Source: Candidatus Nitrosopelagicus sp.
GTDB taxonomy: Archaea > Thermoproteota > Nitrososphaeria > Nitrososphaerales > Nitrosopumilaceae
Reading direction: 5' to 3'
DNA length: 56,165 nt
NCBI GenBank assembly: GCA_028345295.1
Contig: JAOMDA010000009.1
Span: 1 to 56,165 of the forward strand
The notes beneath the pieces were generated by a model. It did no database searches. It was not told the origin of the DNA and worked only from the letters and a program-made list of their open reading frames with translations. The position numbers and the translations under genes are program-made. Shown piece by piece: positions 25,064 to 34,664 of the stretch (positions are counted from its first letter, which is position 1; every line of letters begins with the position of its first letter).

Positions 25064-26164
25064 TTACAAAACAGTTTTTATTTTTCCGGATAATAGTGCG
25101 TGGTCTGCTAATGTTAGTGAAACCCACGAGTCAACTACAGGTGGTGCTCTAGGAACAACACATGGATCATGCCTTCCGCCAACTTGAATTTTTGTTTGAG
25201 ATTTCTTCTTAATATCAACACTGCTCTGAATTTTGGCAATTGATGATGCAGGTTTGAATGCAACTCTAAAAATTATGGGCATTCCATTAGAAATTCCACC
25301 TAAAATTCCTCCTGAGTTATTTGATGTTGTAACAACCTTACCATTTTTGTATGTATATGCATCATTATTCTCCGAACCAAATTTCTCAGATCCTGTGAAT
25401 CCTGATCCAAATTCGATTCCTTTTACGGCAGGAATTGAAAACATTGCTTTACTAATTTCTGATTCTAATGATCCAAAAATTGGTTCCCCTAATCCAGTTG
25501 GAACATTAGTTGTTATGGATTCAATAATTCCGCCTAGTGAATCACCTTTTTTTCTTGCTTGAAGAATATCCTTTTTCATTTTTTTTGCAGTATTTTCTTC
25601 AGGACATCTTACATCATTAGAGTAAGTGGATTTGATGGTTTTTTCTATTGGATTAAATTGTTTTTTCATCTTAGTTTTTCCAATTTGGCATGTGTATGAA
25701 TGAGTTTCAATATTTAATGTAGTTTTTAATAATTTCTTTGCTATTGCGCCACCCATAACATGTGTTGCAGTGAGTCTACCAGAGAATCTACCACCACCTC
25801 TGTGGTCATTAAATTTTTTATATTTTACATACGCTGGATAATCTGAGTGACCAGGCCTCATTTCGGTTCTTAATTTTTCGTATGATTTAGAATTCTGGTC
25901 TTTATTCCAAACTATCATTGTAATTGGCGCACCAGTTGTAAATCCTCTAAAAGTTCCTGAAAGAATTTCTACTTTGTCATCTTCTTTTCTTTGTGTTGAA
26001 ACTAACGATTGACCAGGCTTTCGTAAATCCAACATTTTTTGAATATCTTTTTCTTCTAACTCTAAACCGGCAGGACATCCATCTAGTACTGCACCTATAC
26101 ATGTACCATGACTTTCACCAAAACTGGTCAAAACTAAGCGTCTGCCAATGGAATTACTACTCAC
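25064..26164 (-). CDS. aroC: Chorismate synthase
   Basis: FMN-dependent elimination of phosphate from EPSP. The 366 residues contain all three family signatures: GRRLVLTSFGESHG at the N-terminus, DHRGGGRFSGRLTATHVMGG about residue 118, and GGRHDPCVVPRAPPVVDSW near the C-terminus. RPGHSDYPAY and GDSLGGIIE are intact. The start is GTG. It lies 33 nt after aroA and 2 nt before the next start. Confidence 0.97.
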   Translation of the reverse strand: MSSNSIGRRLVLTSFGESHGTCIGAVLDGCPAGLELEEKDIQKMLDLRKPGQSLVSTQRKEDDKVEILSGTFRGFTTGAPITMIVWNKDQNSKSYEKLRTEMRPGHSDYPAYVKYKKFNDHRGGGRFSGRLTATHVMGGAIAKKLLKTTLNIETHSYTCQIGKTKMKKQFNPIEKTIKSTYSNDVRCPEENTAKKMKKDILQARKKGDSLGGIIESITTNVPTGLGEPIFGSLESEISKAMFSIPAVKGIEFGSGFTGSEKFGSENNDAYTYKNGKVVTTSNNSGGILGGISNGMPIIFRVAFKPASSIAKIQSSVDIKKKSQTKIQVGGRHDPCVVPRAPPVVDSWVSLTLADHALLSGKIKTVL

Positions 26165-26197
26165 AATAAAAGATCACTTAAGATGTTAATAATTGTT

Positions 26198-27466
26198 CTA
26201 TACAGGAATTATTTGGGCACCTGAATTTTTCATGTCTTTGATGAAGTCTGGATATGAAACTTTCACAGAATCTGGGTCAGTTACACTACAGTCACCAATA
26301 TACATTCCAATAATGGAAAATGCCATAAATAATCTATGATCATTTTCAGCATTTAATTCTGCAGGATTAAGATTTTTTGCTGGTGTTAGTATCATTCCAT
26401 CATCATTTTCTTTAACATTTATTCCAATTTTTTCTAGTTCTCTACAAATCACAGCAATTCTATCAGTTTCTTTGTATCTTGCATGTTTTACATTAAAAAT
26501 TTCTATAGGTTTTGATGATTTTAAGATAAGAATTGCCAATGCAGGTAAGAGATCTGGTGTATCGCTTAAATCAAATCGACCACCATTTAATAATTTTGGA
26601 GATTTTGTTGCGATTTTATCCCCATCCAATGTTACAGAAACACCCATGTCTTCTAGAATATCTATTATTGCTTCATCGCCCTGTGGCATATTACCTAAAC
26701 TAATATCAAAATTAACACCATCGCCCAAAAGAACATTTGCTGCTAACAATAGTGCTAAGTTTGAAAAATCTGAAGGGATAGTAAATGTAGTTGGCTTGTA
26801 AATTTGATGCGCAATTACATATTTCTTATATGGAATTTCGCAATTGACATTAACACCAAATTCATTCATTATTGCAATTGTTAATTCTATGTAAGGTTTG
26901 GAAACCAATTCACCTTGTATGTTTACTGTTAATCCATTTTCTAATCTAGGTGCAATAATTAACAACGCTGAAATGAATTGGCTTGAAATGTCACCTTGAA
27001 TATTAACTTCATCTCCCTTAATCTTTCCTTTTATCGTTATTGGTGGTTTACCATCATCTGATTCTGTTGTGATTCCCAAAGTTTCAAGTGAACTTAAAAT
27101 TGGCCGCATAGGTCGTTTTCTTAGACTATCATCACCAGTTAGCATTGTGTTACCTCCAGATAGTGCAGCAATAGCTATTGCAATTCTAATCGTGGTTCCC
27201 GAATTTTCAGCATTAATCATTGAACCTGAAACTGTTGAACCAATTGTGTTTTTGATTGTGATTATATCATCTTCTTCATGAACTTCTATACCAAATGACT
27301 TGCATGCAGAAATTGTTGCTTCTGTATCATTTGATCTAAGAATATTTTTTACAATACTTTTTCCATCAGATAGTGCTGCTAGAAAAATTGCTCTATGTGT
27401 ATAACTTTTGTTAGATGGACATGTTATTTGTCCATGAATCTTTGATTTTTTTATATTACACTTCAT
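26198..27466 (-). CDS. aroA: 3-phosphoshikimate 1-carboxyvinyltransferase (EPSP synthase)
   Basis: Transfers enolpyruvyl from PEP to shikimate-3-phosphate. The 422 residues include CPSNKSYTHRAIFLAALSDG, NAENSGTTIRIAIAIAAL (the LxNSGT motif), RKRPMRPILSSLE, ISSQFISALLIIAP and RYKETDRIAVICRELEKIG. ENDHRLFMAFSIIG carries the DHR motif. The sequence is complete. It overlaps aroK by 11 nt. Confidence 0.97.
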   Translation of the reverse strand: MKCNIKKSKIHGQITCPSNKSYTHRAIFLAALSDGKSIVKNILRSNDTEATISACKSFGIEVHEEDDIITIKNTIGSTVSGSMINAENSGTTIRIAIAIAALSGGNTMLTGDDSLRKRPMRPILSSLETLGITTESDDGKPPITIKGKIKGDEVNIQGDISSQFISALLIIAPRLENGLTVNIQGELVSKPYIELTIAIMNEFGVNVNCEIPYKKYVIAHQIYKPTTFTIPSDFSNLALLLAANVLLGDGVNFDISLGNMPQGDEAIIDILEDMGVSVTLDGDKIATKSPKLLNGGRFDLSDTPDLLPALAILILKSSKPIEIFNVKHARYKETDRIAVICRELEKIGINVKENDDGMILTPAKNLNPAELNAENDHRLFMAFSIIGMYIGDCSVTDPDSVKVSYPDFIKDMKNSGAQIIPV

Positions 27467-28310
27467 GAACTTCTGCCTTTTTGTTATTAATATGTGAAAT
27501 AATCGTTATTCCATCTAGTGATGAAAACTGTTTTTTTACATTAGTGATATTTTGTTTTTTAGTAATTGCCATAATTGAAGGACCATTACCTGAAATTGTG
27601 GCACATAATGCACCTGAATTTATTAAATTTGTAATTATATGAGGATCTGAATTTAAAATAGCTGATGTAGCAATTCCATTAAGAATTGTAGCATTCCAAT
27701 AATCTGAATCAGCTGCTAGATTCCATGCTTTCTCAAATGCTGAGGTTAGAGCTTTCAATTTCTTTAGATTACCTCTCTTTCTAGATCTTGGAATAAAGAT
27801 TACAACTTGTAAGTTAGTAGGTGCTTGATGCTGTAAGACAATTCTTCTTTTTAGATTGTTTGTAACATTGAAACCTCCAAAATAACATGCACATGCATCA
27901 TCGTATGCACCTGTAATGCTAACTTTTGTTTCAATTGATGCGTTGACACCCACCTTTATAATTTCCAAGTCACTCATATTTGGTTTAAAGATTTTTGAAC
28001 ATACTAAAGCAACTGCTGAAGAAATCGCACTGGAGCTTTTTAGACCATAGCCAGTTGGAATGTCTGAACTAAAATCAAGTTTTAATTTGTTTCTTTTTAA
28101 TTCTTGTTTTGGTACTATTTTTTCAATTACTTTGTTTATGAGCCTTGAACTAATTGTTTTATTATCAGATGAGATATAGATACCAGTGCCGTCAGATGTT
28201 TCTAATCTAGTTTTTACGTATGTATCGATGCCAATTGTTGCACCTTTACCTGTAGCAATTGCATTAACCATTGATACTGCACCATGAACAGTTGCCTCAA
28301 CCACCGTCAT
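27456..28310 (-). CDS. aroK: Shikimate kinase, archaeal GHMP type
   Basis: Phosphorylates shikimate; the archaeal enzyme is unrelated to bacterial AroK. Over 284 residues the GHMP ATP-binding motif is SDIPTGYGLKSSSAISSAV, with the N-terminal HGAVSMVNAIATGKGATIGI and GAYDDACACYFGGF. The C-terminal SGNGPSIMAI is GHMP motif 3. Tight linkage to aroE (4-nt overlap) and aroA excludes other GHMP kinases such as homoserine or mevalonate kinase. Confidence 0.94.
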   Translation of the reverse strand: MTVVEATVHGAVSMVNAIATGKGATIGIDTYVKTRLETSDGTGIYISSDNKTISSRLINKVIEKIVPKQELKRNKLKLDFSSDIPTGYGLKSSSAISSAVALVCSKIFKPNMSDLEIIKVGVNASIETKVSITGAYDDACACYFGGFNVTNNLKRRIVLQHQAPTNLQVVIFIPRSRKRGNLKKLKALTSAFEKAWNLAADSDYWNATILNGIATSAILNSDPHIITNLINSGALCATISGNGPSIMAITKKQNITNVKKQFSSLDGITIISHINNKKAEVHEV

Positions 28311-29131
28311 GAAAATCCTCCTAACAATGCCTTTTTCATTTCATCATATGGTGCTTTTTGTTCCAACCAAATTTCAAAAGAACGTACTGCTTGGCCCAAT
28401 AGCATTTCATAACCGTAAATTATCTCAGCATTTTTTTTCTTTGACTCTTTAATTAATTCAGTATTAACTGGTTTGTATACAATATCATACACAACTGTTT
28501 CCTGATTAATTATTTTTATTGGAATAGGATTACTTTCATTTTTTAATCCTAGTGATGAGGAATTTATGATAAGGTCGTAATCTGCATGAAATTCATTCAT
28601 TTCTTCAATTGTTTTTACTTCAGAATTTAGACCAATGCTCCCTGAAAATTCTTTTAGTTGCAGACCATGCTCTGTTGTTCGATTGACTATAGTGACATGC
28701 CTTGATTTCTCTTTCGCCAAGCCTGCAATTATTGCTCTTGCAGCACCACCAGCACCAAACAGCAGTATGTTTGAATCTTGAATTGCTATGTTTCTATTTT
28801 TAATTGGTTCTAGAAATCCATCCATATCTGTATTGTAGCCTTTAAGATTTCCATCATCATTAATCACTGTATTACATGCACCAATGGTTTTACAATTTTC
28901 ATCTAACTCATCCAAATATTCCATTACATTGATCTTATGTGGAATTGTAACATTAAATCCTGAAATTTTAATTTTTTTTAATGAATCAATTTCTACATCT
29001 AATTGCCCCTTAGGTATTCGATAAGCAATATACGTACATTCTAGTCCTAGTTGTCTGTATGCAGCATTGTGTATAGTAGGTGAAAGAGAATGGTCAATTG
29101 GATCTCCAATCACTGCAAATGTTTTGAGCAT
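28307..29131 (-). CDS. aroE: Shikimate dehydrogenase
   Basis: NADPH-dependent reduction of 3-dehydroshikimate. The 274 residues contain the substrate site GDPIDHSLSPTIHNAAY, the catalytic lysine in FNVTIPHKINVMEYLDE, GACNTVI, GYNTDMDGFLEPI and the cofactor loop LLFGAGGAARAIIAGLA. GYEMLLGQAVRSFEIW near the C-terminus is typical. It sits 40 nt after aroD, the widest gap inside the operon. Confidence 0.96.
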   Translation of the reverse strand: MLKTFAVIGDPIDHSLSPTIHNAAYRQLGLECTYIAYRIPKGQLDVEIDSLKKIKISGFNVTIPHKINVMEYLDELDENCKTIGACNTVINDDGNLKGYNTDMDGFLEPIKNRNIAIQDSNILLFGAGGAARAIIAGLAKEKSRHVTIVNRTTEHGLQLKEFSGSIGLNSEVKTIEEMNEFHADYDLIINSSSLGLKNESNPIPIKIINQETVVYDIVYKPVNTELIKESKKKNAEIIYGYEMLLGQAVRSFEIWLEQKAPYDEMKKALLGGFS

Positions 29132-29171
29132 GTAATTTAACTAGAAACTATTGATATTAAATTTTGGTAGT

Positions 29172-29831
29172 CTATTGAAATGATTTAATATCATTCAAAC
29201 TGAATTGTCCAGGCGCAATTGCCTTTCCTAATGAGACATATGTAAATGGGCTCCCTAGATGTAAACAAAGTATTCTAGAGAATCTTGCTTCTTCCCCCAT
29301 TGCAAATGCAATTAATTTAATTTTTGATGATTTGTTGTATAGTGAAAGAATGTTACTTGTATCGTTAATAGATTTTGCAACAGTTACAAGCTTTACATGA
29401 TTAGAAAATTTTCTCATTTCTTTTAGGGTTAAATTCAATTTCTTAACATCTGGGGTTTTTTTAAAATCGTGCCATGAGATTAGAATATCTGTCTTTGATT
29501 TTTTTAGATATTGGTGTAGTTTTTGATCCTTTTTTACTGTATTGAATTCAACATCTAGTAAAAACGGATTGTATTCAGTAATCAATTTTAGAATTGAAAC
29601 TCTCTCCTTTTCTGTACCAGAGAATTTTCCACCTTCATTTTTTGGTCGTAATGTACAAACACATCTAGATAATTTTCCTTTGATGCTTTCTAACACAGTT
29701 GGAACTTCTCCTGGTTTAACGAAATCTAATCTAATTTCAGCATATTCAGACTTAGATAGTGCATTTTTTAGAATTTGTTTAATCTTTTTTGGGTTTTTTT
29801 CCGCAATTGAAACACATGTTTTGTATTTCAT
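29172..29831 (-). CDS. aroD: 3-dehydroquinate dehydratase, type I
   Basis: Class I (Schiff-base) dehydratase of 219 residues. Visible are YAEIRLDFVKPGE, CTLRPKNEGGKFSGTEKER with the substrate arginine, LISWHDFKKTP with the catalytic histidine, HVKLVTVAKSINDT with the Schiff-base lysine, and FAMGEEARFSR followed by FTYVSLGKAIAPGQ. It starts 3 nt after aroB'. Confidence 0.95.
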   Translation of the reverse strand: MKYKTCVSIAEKNPKKIKQILKNALSKSEYAEIRLDFVKPGEVPTVLESIKGKLSRCVCTLRPKNEGGKFSGTEKERVSILKLITEYNPFLLDVEFNTVKKDQKLHQYLKKSKTDILISWHDFKKTPDVKKLNLTLKEMRKFSNHVKLVTVAKSINDTSNILSLYNKSSKIKLIAFAMGEEARFSRILCLHLGSPFTYVSLGKAIAPGQFSLNDIKSFQ

Positions 29832-29834
29832 TTT

Positions 29835-30896
29835 CTATTTTTCTAAAATATATTCGTCTGATACTTCCATTCCAAAATGTCTACCTGTAGCAGATTTTGA
29901 AAATACTAAAACTGAATCACCTTTCTTTAGATGTGTAACTGAAACTAGATGACCATTTGATTTCACAAAACGAATAGTTTCTGCATCTTGTGCAATTATT
30001 CCTCCTAATTCATCACCTACCCTTGCCTTAATTAACAGCATTGGCCTTCTTTCAATTTTACATCTACCTATGGCCGCTCTTCTTGCCTTACCTTTAGAAT
30101 CAAGTACTAACACATCACTACCAGTTTCTAATTCAGAAAGATATTTTGTTGTACCATCAGGTGAGAGTGTATAACAATGTACTGCACCTGCATTAACTCT
30201 AAAAGGTCTTGGTGATGTGAAAGATGAACCAACTGATTCGTTATGTACCAAGAACATAAAATTCGCTCTACTACCAACAAGCATTCCTTCTCCTTTATGT
30301 AACATTGAGGCTGTATCCACACACACACGTTCACCATCTCCTACTTCTTTAATGTCCATAACTTTAGCAGCTTTTAGTTCAAATTGTTTTGAACCCATAT
30401 TTACAAGAGTTTCTTTTACATCGTTAATTGAATTTGTCTGAAATATTACTCCATCAACTCCAATATCTAAAATTGAAAACATCTTACGAACTTCAATTGA
30501 ATTACGTGCAACTGTAAAGATCTTAGTATGTATTTTATGCAGTTTCGCAATTATGTTCTCTAGTGGAATAATCTTCCAATCTTTTACTTCAATAATTACA
30601 AAATCAAGTCCTTTTTTTGCAGACTCGTAAATATTTTCTATATCCTTATTTGATAAAACTTTGAATTTCTTGCCTATTTTTTTACCTTTTATCTTAGATG
30701 TTGATTTCTTATCCAAAACTACATATTTTGAATTTATTGATGTGGAAATTGTTTGAATTTTTGATTTCTTATTTGTTATATTTTTTGGATCTGCATAAAT
30801 CAAAGAAATTCCTTCATTCTCAAGCTGATTTACAAATTTTGTAAATTGATTTTTTCCAACTTTTGGTTGTACTATTAGTAATTTATTCTGTGCCAA
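29835..30896 (-). CDS. aroB': 3-dehydroquinate synthase II (archaeal AroB')
   Basis: Oxidative deamination and cyclisation of ADH to 3-dehydroquinate, replacing bacterial AroB. The 353 residues contain the family landmarks DIGVDGVIFQTNSIN, GDGERVCVDTASMLHKGEGM, VGSRANFMFLVHNES, RPFRVNAGAVHCYTLSPDG and YLSELETGSDVLVL. Its TTG start overlaps the ADH synthase stop by 14 nt. Confidence 0.95.
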   Translation of the reverse strand: MAQNKLLIVQPKVGKNQFTKFVNQLENEGISLIYADPKNITNKKSKIQTISTSINSKYVVLDKKSTSKIKGKKIGKKFKVLSNKDIENIYESAKKGLDFVIIEVKDWKIIPLENIIAKLHKIHTKIFTVARNSIEVRKMFSILDIGVDGVIFQTNSINDVKETLVNMGSKQFELKAAKVMDIKEVGDGERVCVDTASMLHKGEGMLVGSRANFMFLVHNESVGSSFTSPRPFRVNAGAVHCYTLSPDGTTKYLSELETGSDVLVLDSKGKARRAAIGRCKIERRPMLLIKARVGDELGGIIAQDAETIRFVKSNGHLVSVTHLKKGDSVLVFSKSATGRHFGMEVSDEYILEK

Positions 30897-31671
30897 GTCT
30901 TTCAGCCGCTTCTTTTGATGTTTGATTTTTGAAAATTATTCCTGCTAATGCCTCAACAATTTTTTCTGGTTTTTTATGAGCAAAAATATTTCTACCATAT
31001 GTAACACCTTTTGCACCAGCATTCATAGCATCTTCAGTCATCTTTAGTAAATCCATATCTGTTTCTGATTTTGGTCCTCCAGCGATTACAACAGGAACTG
31101 GAATGCTTTCAACTACCTTTGTAAATGAATCAATGTCGCCAGTATACAATGTCTTTACAATATCAGCTCCACATTCAGCACCAATTCTTGCAGCATGTGC
31201 AACTATTTCAGGATCATGTGGATCCTTGATATTTTCCCCTCTTGGATACATCATTGCAAGTAATGGAACATTCCATTCGTGACATTGCTCTGAAATTATT
31301 CCCAAGTCTTGCAACATTTCTGGTTCTTCTTTTCCACCAATATTGATGTGTAATGAAACCCCATCCGCTCCAAGTCTTAATGCCTCCTTTACTGAACCTG
31401 TAAGCATTTTTCTGTTAGGTGCAGTTGACAATGAAGTGCTTGCTGAGTAGTGAACTAAAATTCCAACTTTCGGTGGTCTTGGTAATGTTTTGATAATTCC
31501 TTTGTTAATAATTACACTAGTAATTCCATGAGTTTCACATTTGTAAATCATTGAATGTGGTTTTTCTAGCCCCTCAATAGGACCATTTGAAATACCATGA
31601 TCCATTGGAATGCAGAGCATTTTTCCTTTTCTCATAATTCTATTTACTCTAATCTCCTTACCTGTTGCCAT
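30883..31671 (-). CDS. aroA': 2-amino-3,7-dideoxy-D-threo-hept-6-ulosonate (ADH) synthase
   Basis: Class I aldolase-fold enzyme that begins the archaeal shikimate route from aspartate semialdehyde and a deoxyketohexose phosphate, instead of DAHP synthase. The 262 residues contain [41 protein letters not shown] with the likely Schiff-base lysine, PVVIAGGPK and [15 protein letters not shown]. First gene of the ten-gene aromatic operon; a minus-strand box TTTTAAGT lies about 28 nt before the ATG. Confidence 0.94.
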   Translation of the reverse strand: MATGKEIRVNRIMRKGKMLCIPMDHGISNGPIEGLEKPHSMIYKCETHGITSVIINKGIIKTLPRPPKVGILVHYSASTSLSTAPNRKMLTGSVKEALRLGADGVSLHINIGGKEEPEMLQDLGIISEQCHEWNVPLLAMMYPRGENIKDPHDPEIVAHAARIGAECGADIVKTLYTGDIDSFTKVVESIPVPVVIAGGPKSETDMDLLKMTEDAMNAGAKGVTYGRNIFAHKKPEKIVEALAGIIFKNQTSKEAAERLGTE

Positions 31672-31776
31672 TGATGATTTTCATGACATACCATACTTAA
31701 AATTATTTAAAATGGGTTTTTTTTATGAATAGAATCTTTCTAAGGATTAAATATTCACGCATTACACGTAGGTGTA

Positions 31777-32895
31777 TTGAGTCAATTAACTGAACAGATT
31801 CATTCTAGTGAAATTGGTGACATTCTGGAGAACTCACTAAACGGGCATATACCAGACCAAGATGATTGTCTTAGGCTGATACGCTCGGATGATACTTTCC
31901 TTATGGGTATGACTGCAGGTCATTTAACTAGAAAAAAATTTGGAAGCAAAGCATCATTTGTAAATAATATAATTCTGAATTATACTAATGTCTGTATTAC
32001 GGATTGTAAGTTTTGTGCATTTTATCGTCCACCAGAACATGATGAATCGTATACATTAACTCTAGATGAAATTGAAGCACGAGTTAAAACTGGTTGGGAA
32101 ATGTTCAAAATAAGGCAAGTTCTCATCCAAGGAGGACATAATCCCGATCTTGGTATTGAATATTATGAGGATTCATTTAGAATGATTCGTAAAAAATTCC
32201 CTCAAGTAGGTGTTCATGGACTATCTACATCTGAGATTGATATGATTGCAAAAGTAGAAAAATCAAGTACACTTGAAGTTTTATCCCGATTAAAAGATGC
32301 AGGATTGCAATCTGTTCCTGGTGCTGGTGCAGAAATTCTAACTGATTCTGTAAAGGAGATAATTAGTCCTAAAAAAATTAAAACTAATGAGTGGCTAAGA
32401 ATAATGGATGAATCATTTTCTTTAGGCTTACCGGCATCTGCTACAATGATGTATGGTCATGTGGAATCTGATAATGATATTGCAGAACATTTTTCTAAAA
32501 TTATAGAACTACAAAAGAAAACAAATGGATTTATGGCATTTATTCCATGGAGTTTTGAACCTAATAATACACTAATGCAACATGATGGTACTGTTACTTA
32601 TGGTGCAGGTGGTATACAACTTTTAAAAATGATTGCAATCTCAAGAATTGTTTTTGATGGACTGATAGATCACATTCAGTCATCATGGTTAACTAATGGT
32701 GTTGGTATGGCACAGCTTGCATTACAATATGGTGCAGATGATTTTGGTGGAACATTAATAGGCGAAGAAGTAGTTTCTTGTACTGGCTCTCGTTCAACTG
32801 AACTTACTGACAAACGAATTATTGATTCAATTAAACAGATTGGCTATTCAGTAGAAGAAAGAGATAATTTCTATAACCAAGTATGCATTCATTAA
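31777..32895 (+). CDS. mqnC: Radical SAM enzyme, MqnC-like (cyclic dehypoxanthinyl futalosine synthase)
   Basis: A 372-residue radical SAM protein of the CofH/MqnC/MqnE group. The cluster motif is CITDCKFCAF (CX3CX2C), followed by VLIQGGHNPDLGIEYYED. SVPGAGAEILTDSVKEIISP, ATMMYGHVES and GFMAFIPWSFEPNNT match MqnC better than CofH, and a separate CofH is encoded at 47177. MqnC closes the futalosine ring in menaquinone synthesis; marine thaumarchaea are reported to contain menaquinone-6. The TTG start has GATTAAATATTC about 26 nt upstream. Its stop interlocks with that of the UbiD gene. Confidence 0.82.
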   Translation: MSQLTEQIHSSEIGDILENSLNGHIPDQDDCLRLIRSDDTFLMGMTAGHLTRKKFGSKASFVNNIILNYTNVCITDCKFCAFYRPPEHDESYTLTLDEIEARVKTGWEMFKIRQVLIQGGHNPDLGIEYYEDSFRMIRKKFPQVGVHGLSTSEIDMIAKVEKSSTLEVLSRLKDAGLQSVPGAGAEILTDSVKEIISPKKIKTNEWLRIMDESFSLGLPASATMMYGHVESDNDIAEHFSKIIELQKKTNGFMAFIPWSFEPNNTLMQHDGTVTYGAGGIQLLKMIAISRIVFDGLIDHIQSSWLTNGVGMAQLALQYGADDFGGTLIGEEVVSCTGSRSTELTDKRIIDSIKQIGYSVEERDNFYNQVCIH

Positions 32896-34349
32896 ATTTC
32901 ATAACTTGACCATTTTGAGTCTACAAGTTTTTTAGTTTCTTCATCAACTTTGACCTGTTCTTGGATTTCTCTACTAAATCCCTCTTCTAGAGTTTTCTGT
33001 GTTGCATCTATTCCTAATTTTGAGCCTAAATTTACAAGTGGAGATGCTGGATCCAGTGTGTCTGTAGGTGTTTTATCTATAATTGTAATATCTCTTGCCG
33101 CGTCGACTCTAGTTGTAACAGCCCAAATTACATCGTTCATGTCATGAACGTTGACATCATGATCTACTACAACAAACATCTTTGTTAGAGCCAGTTGACC
33201 CATTCCCCATAGTCCCATCATTACTTTTTTTGCCTGTCCAGGATATCTTTTTTTGATTGAGATTATTGCCATACCTTGGAACCATCCAGCTGCTGGCATA
33301 TCAAAGTCAACAACTTCAGGATGGAACATTCTGATCATTGGTAAGAATGCACTTTCAATGACTTTACCAATGTATGCATCTTCTAAGATAGGCTTTCCAA
33401 CAATTGTTGTTAGATAAATTGGATTCTTTCTTTGCATAATACCTGTAAGTGTGAAAGTAGGAAATGGTTCCTTAGGTGTATAATATCCTGTATGATCACC
33501 AAACGGTCCTTCATCTCTAATATCAGATGAATCTACATAACCTTCTAAAACAATTTCTGCGTTTGCAGGAACTTCAAGATCAATTGTTTTACATTTAACT
33601 GTCTTAATGCCTTTTTTTCTTGTAATTCCTGCAAAAAGATACTTGTCTAATCCTTCAGGAACTGGTGCAACTGCAGAAAAAACTGTTGCGGGGTCACTAC
33701 CAATAATTATTGCAGATTCCATTCTACTTTTTTTCTTATTTGAGATATCATGATGTTCTGCACCACGCTTATGTTTTTGCCAGTGCATTAATGCATGAGT
33801 ACTATCTACAATTTGAATTCTATAAACTCCAAGATTCCTAACTCCTGTTTCTGGATGTTTTGTCGCAGTCAAACCAAAAGTGATGAATTTACCTGCATCC
33901 TTTGGCCACGATTTTAAAATTGGGATTTTATCAAATGATGGATTTTCATTAATTACTTCAGTAACAGGACCACTTTTTTCTAGTTTCGGAAAGGATTCAC
34001 TCATTTTAGAAAGTTCTGGAAGTTTTCTAATTTTATTAAAAATCCCTGATGGTATTTCCATCTTTGTCATGTCTGCAATTCGTTGACCAATTTCTGTAAA
34101 GTCATTTGTTTCTAATGCAATCTGTAAACGTCTGATTGAACCAAATGCATTGCCAAGGATTGGGACATCATAATCTTTTATGTTTTCAAATAATAATGCT
34201 GGACCATTTTCATACATTGTACGTCTAAGAATTTCTGCAATTTCTAAATCAGTATCAACTTGGGTTCTTACTTTTTTTAACTCACCTGCTTTTTCCAATA
34301 ATTCAATTAGTTCATGTATGTCTTCTATAGCCACGACAACATTCGACAT
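32892..34349 (-). CDS. UbiD-family prenylated-FMN decarboxylase
   Basis: A 485-residue UbiD-type decarboxylase. Landmarks are LGVYRIQIVDSTHALMHWQK followed by HKRGAEHH, and DEGPFGDHTGYYTP with the catalytic acidic residue. LEDAYIGKVIESAFLP and DHDVNVHDMNDVIWAV also fit. Members decarboxylate aromatic or alpha,beta-unsaturated acids. Two roles are credible: the late menaquinone decarboxylase, suggested by the neighbouring MqnC-like gene, or trans-anhydromevalonate-5-phosphate decarboxylase of the archaeal mevalonate pathway. A UbiX prenyltransferase would be needed and is not in the window. Confidence 0.88.
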   Translation of the reverse strand: MSNVVVAIEDIHELIELLEKAGELKKVRTQVDTDLEIAEILRRTMYENGPALLFENIKDYDVPILGNAFGSIRRLQIALETNDFTEIGQRIADMTKMEIPSGIFNKIRKLPELSKMSESFPKLEKSGPVTEVINENPSFDKIPILKSWPKDAGKFITFGLTATKHPETGVRNLGVYRIQIVDSTHALMHWQKHKRGAEHHDISNKKKSRMESAIIIGSDPATVFSAVAPVPEGLDKYLFAGITRKKGIKTVKCKTIDLEVPANAEIVLEGYVDSSDIRDEGPFGDHTGYYTPKEPFPTFTLTGIMQRKNPIYLTTIVGKPILEDAYIGKVIESAFLPMIRMFHPEVVDFDMPAAGWFQGMAIISIKKRYPGQAKKVMMGLWGMGQLALTKMFVVVDHDVNVHDMNDVIWAVTTRVDAARDITIIDKTPTDTLDPASPLVNLGSKLGIDATQKTLEEGFSREIQEQVKVDEETKKLVDSKWSSYEI

Positions 34350-34430
34350 GATGAATGTATAAGGTTAACGGGATTGTAAACTATTTTTCATATGCTAAGA
34401 GTTTAATGTTGCTAGAAAAATATGTTTACA

Positions 34431-34664
34431 ATGACAAATGATGAAAATTGTCTTGTTTGTAAGGGTGACGGAACAATAGAATTACTAGATTCTCAATGTC
34501 CTTTCTGCAATGGCACAGGCGAGTTCACTAAATCTGCAGAGAGTTATTTACAATCTCATATATGCCAATGTATTTTTCTTGATAGAAAAATGTGTCCAAT
34601 CTGTGAGAAAAAATGTCATCATGATACTCCGAATAGACCTAAAGTTTTGATAAATCCAATGTGA
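34431..34664 (+). CDS. Small DnaJ-type zinc-finger protein, 77 aa
   Basis: Two CxxCxGxG-like elements, CLVCKGDGT and CPFCNGTGE, copy the zinc centre of DnaJ. They are followed by CQC, CPIC and KKCHH, enough ligands for two zinc sites. There is no J domain. The family is unnamed; it may be a thiol or protein-binding zinc module. ATG 34431 is preferred over ATG 34422 because GTTTAATG lies about 27 nt before it. It ends directly against the next gene with no spacer. Confidence 0.75.
   Translation: MTNDENCLVCKGDGTIELLDSQCPFCNGTGEFTKSAESYLQSHICQCIFLDRKMCPICEKKCHHDTPNRPKVLINPM

Noticed and set aside
31777-32895. Call as a second CofH
   Set aside because: GAGAEIL and FIPWSFEPNNT match MqnC, and a proper CofH follows CofG at 47177.
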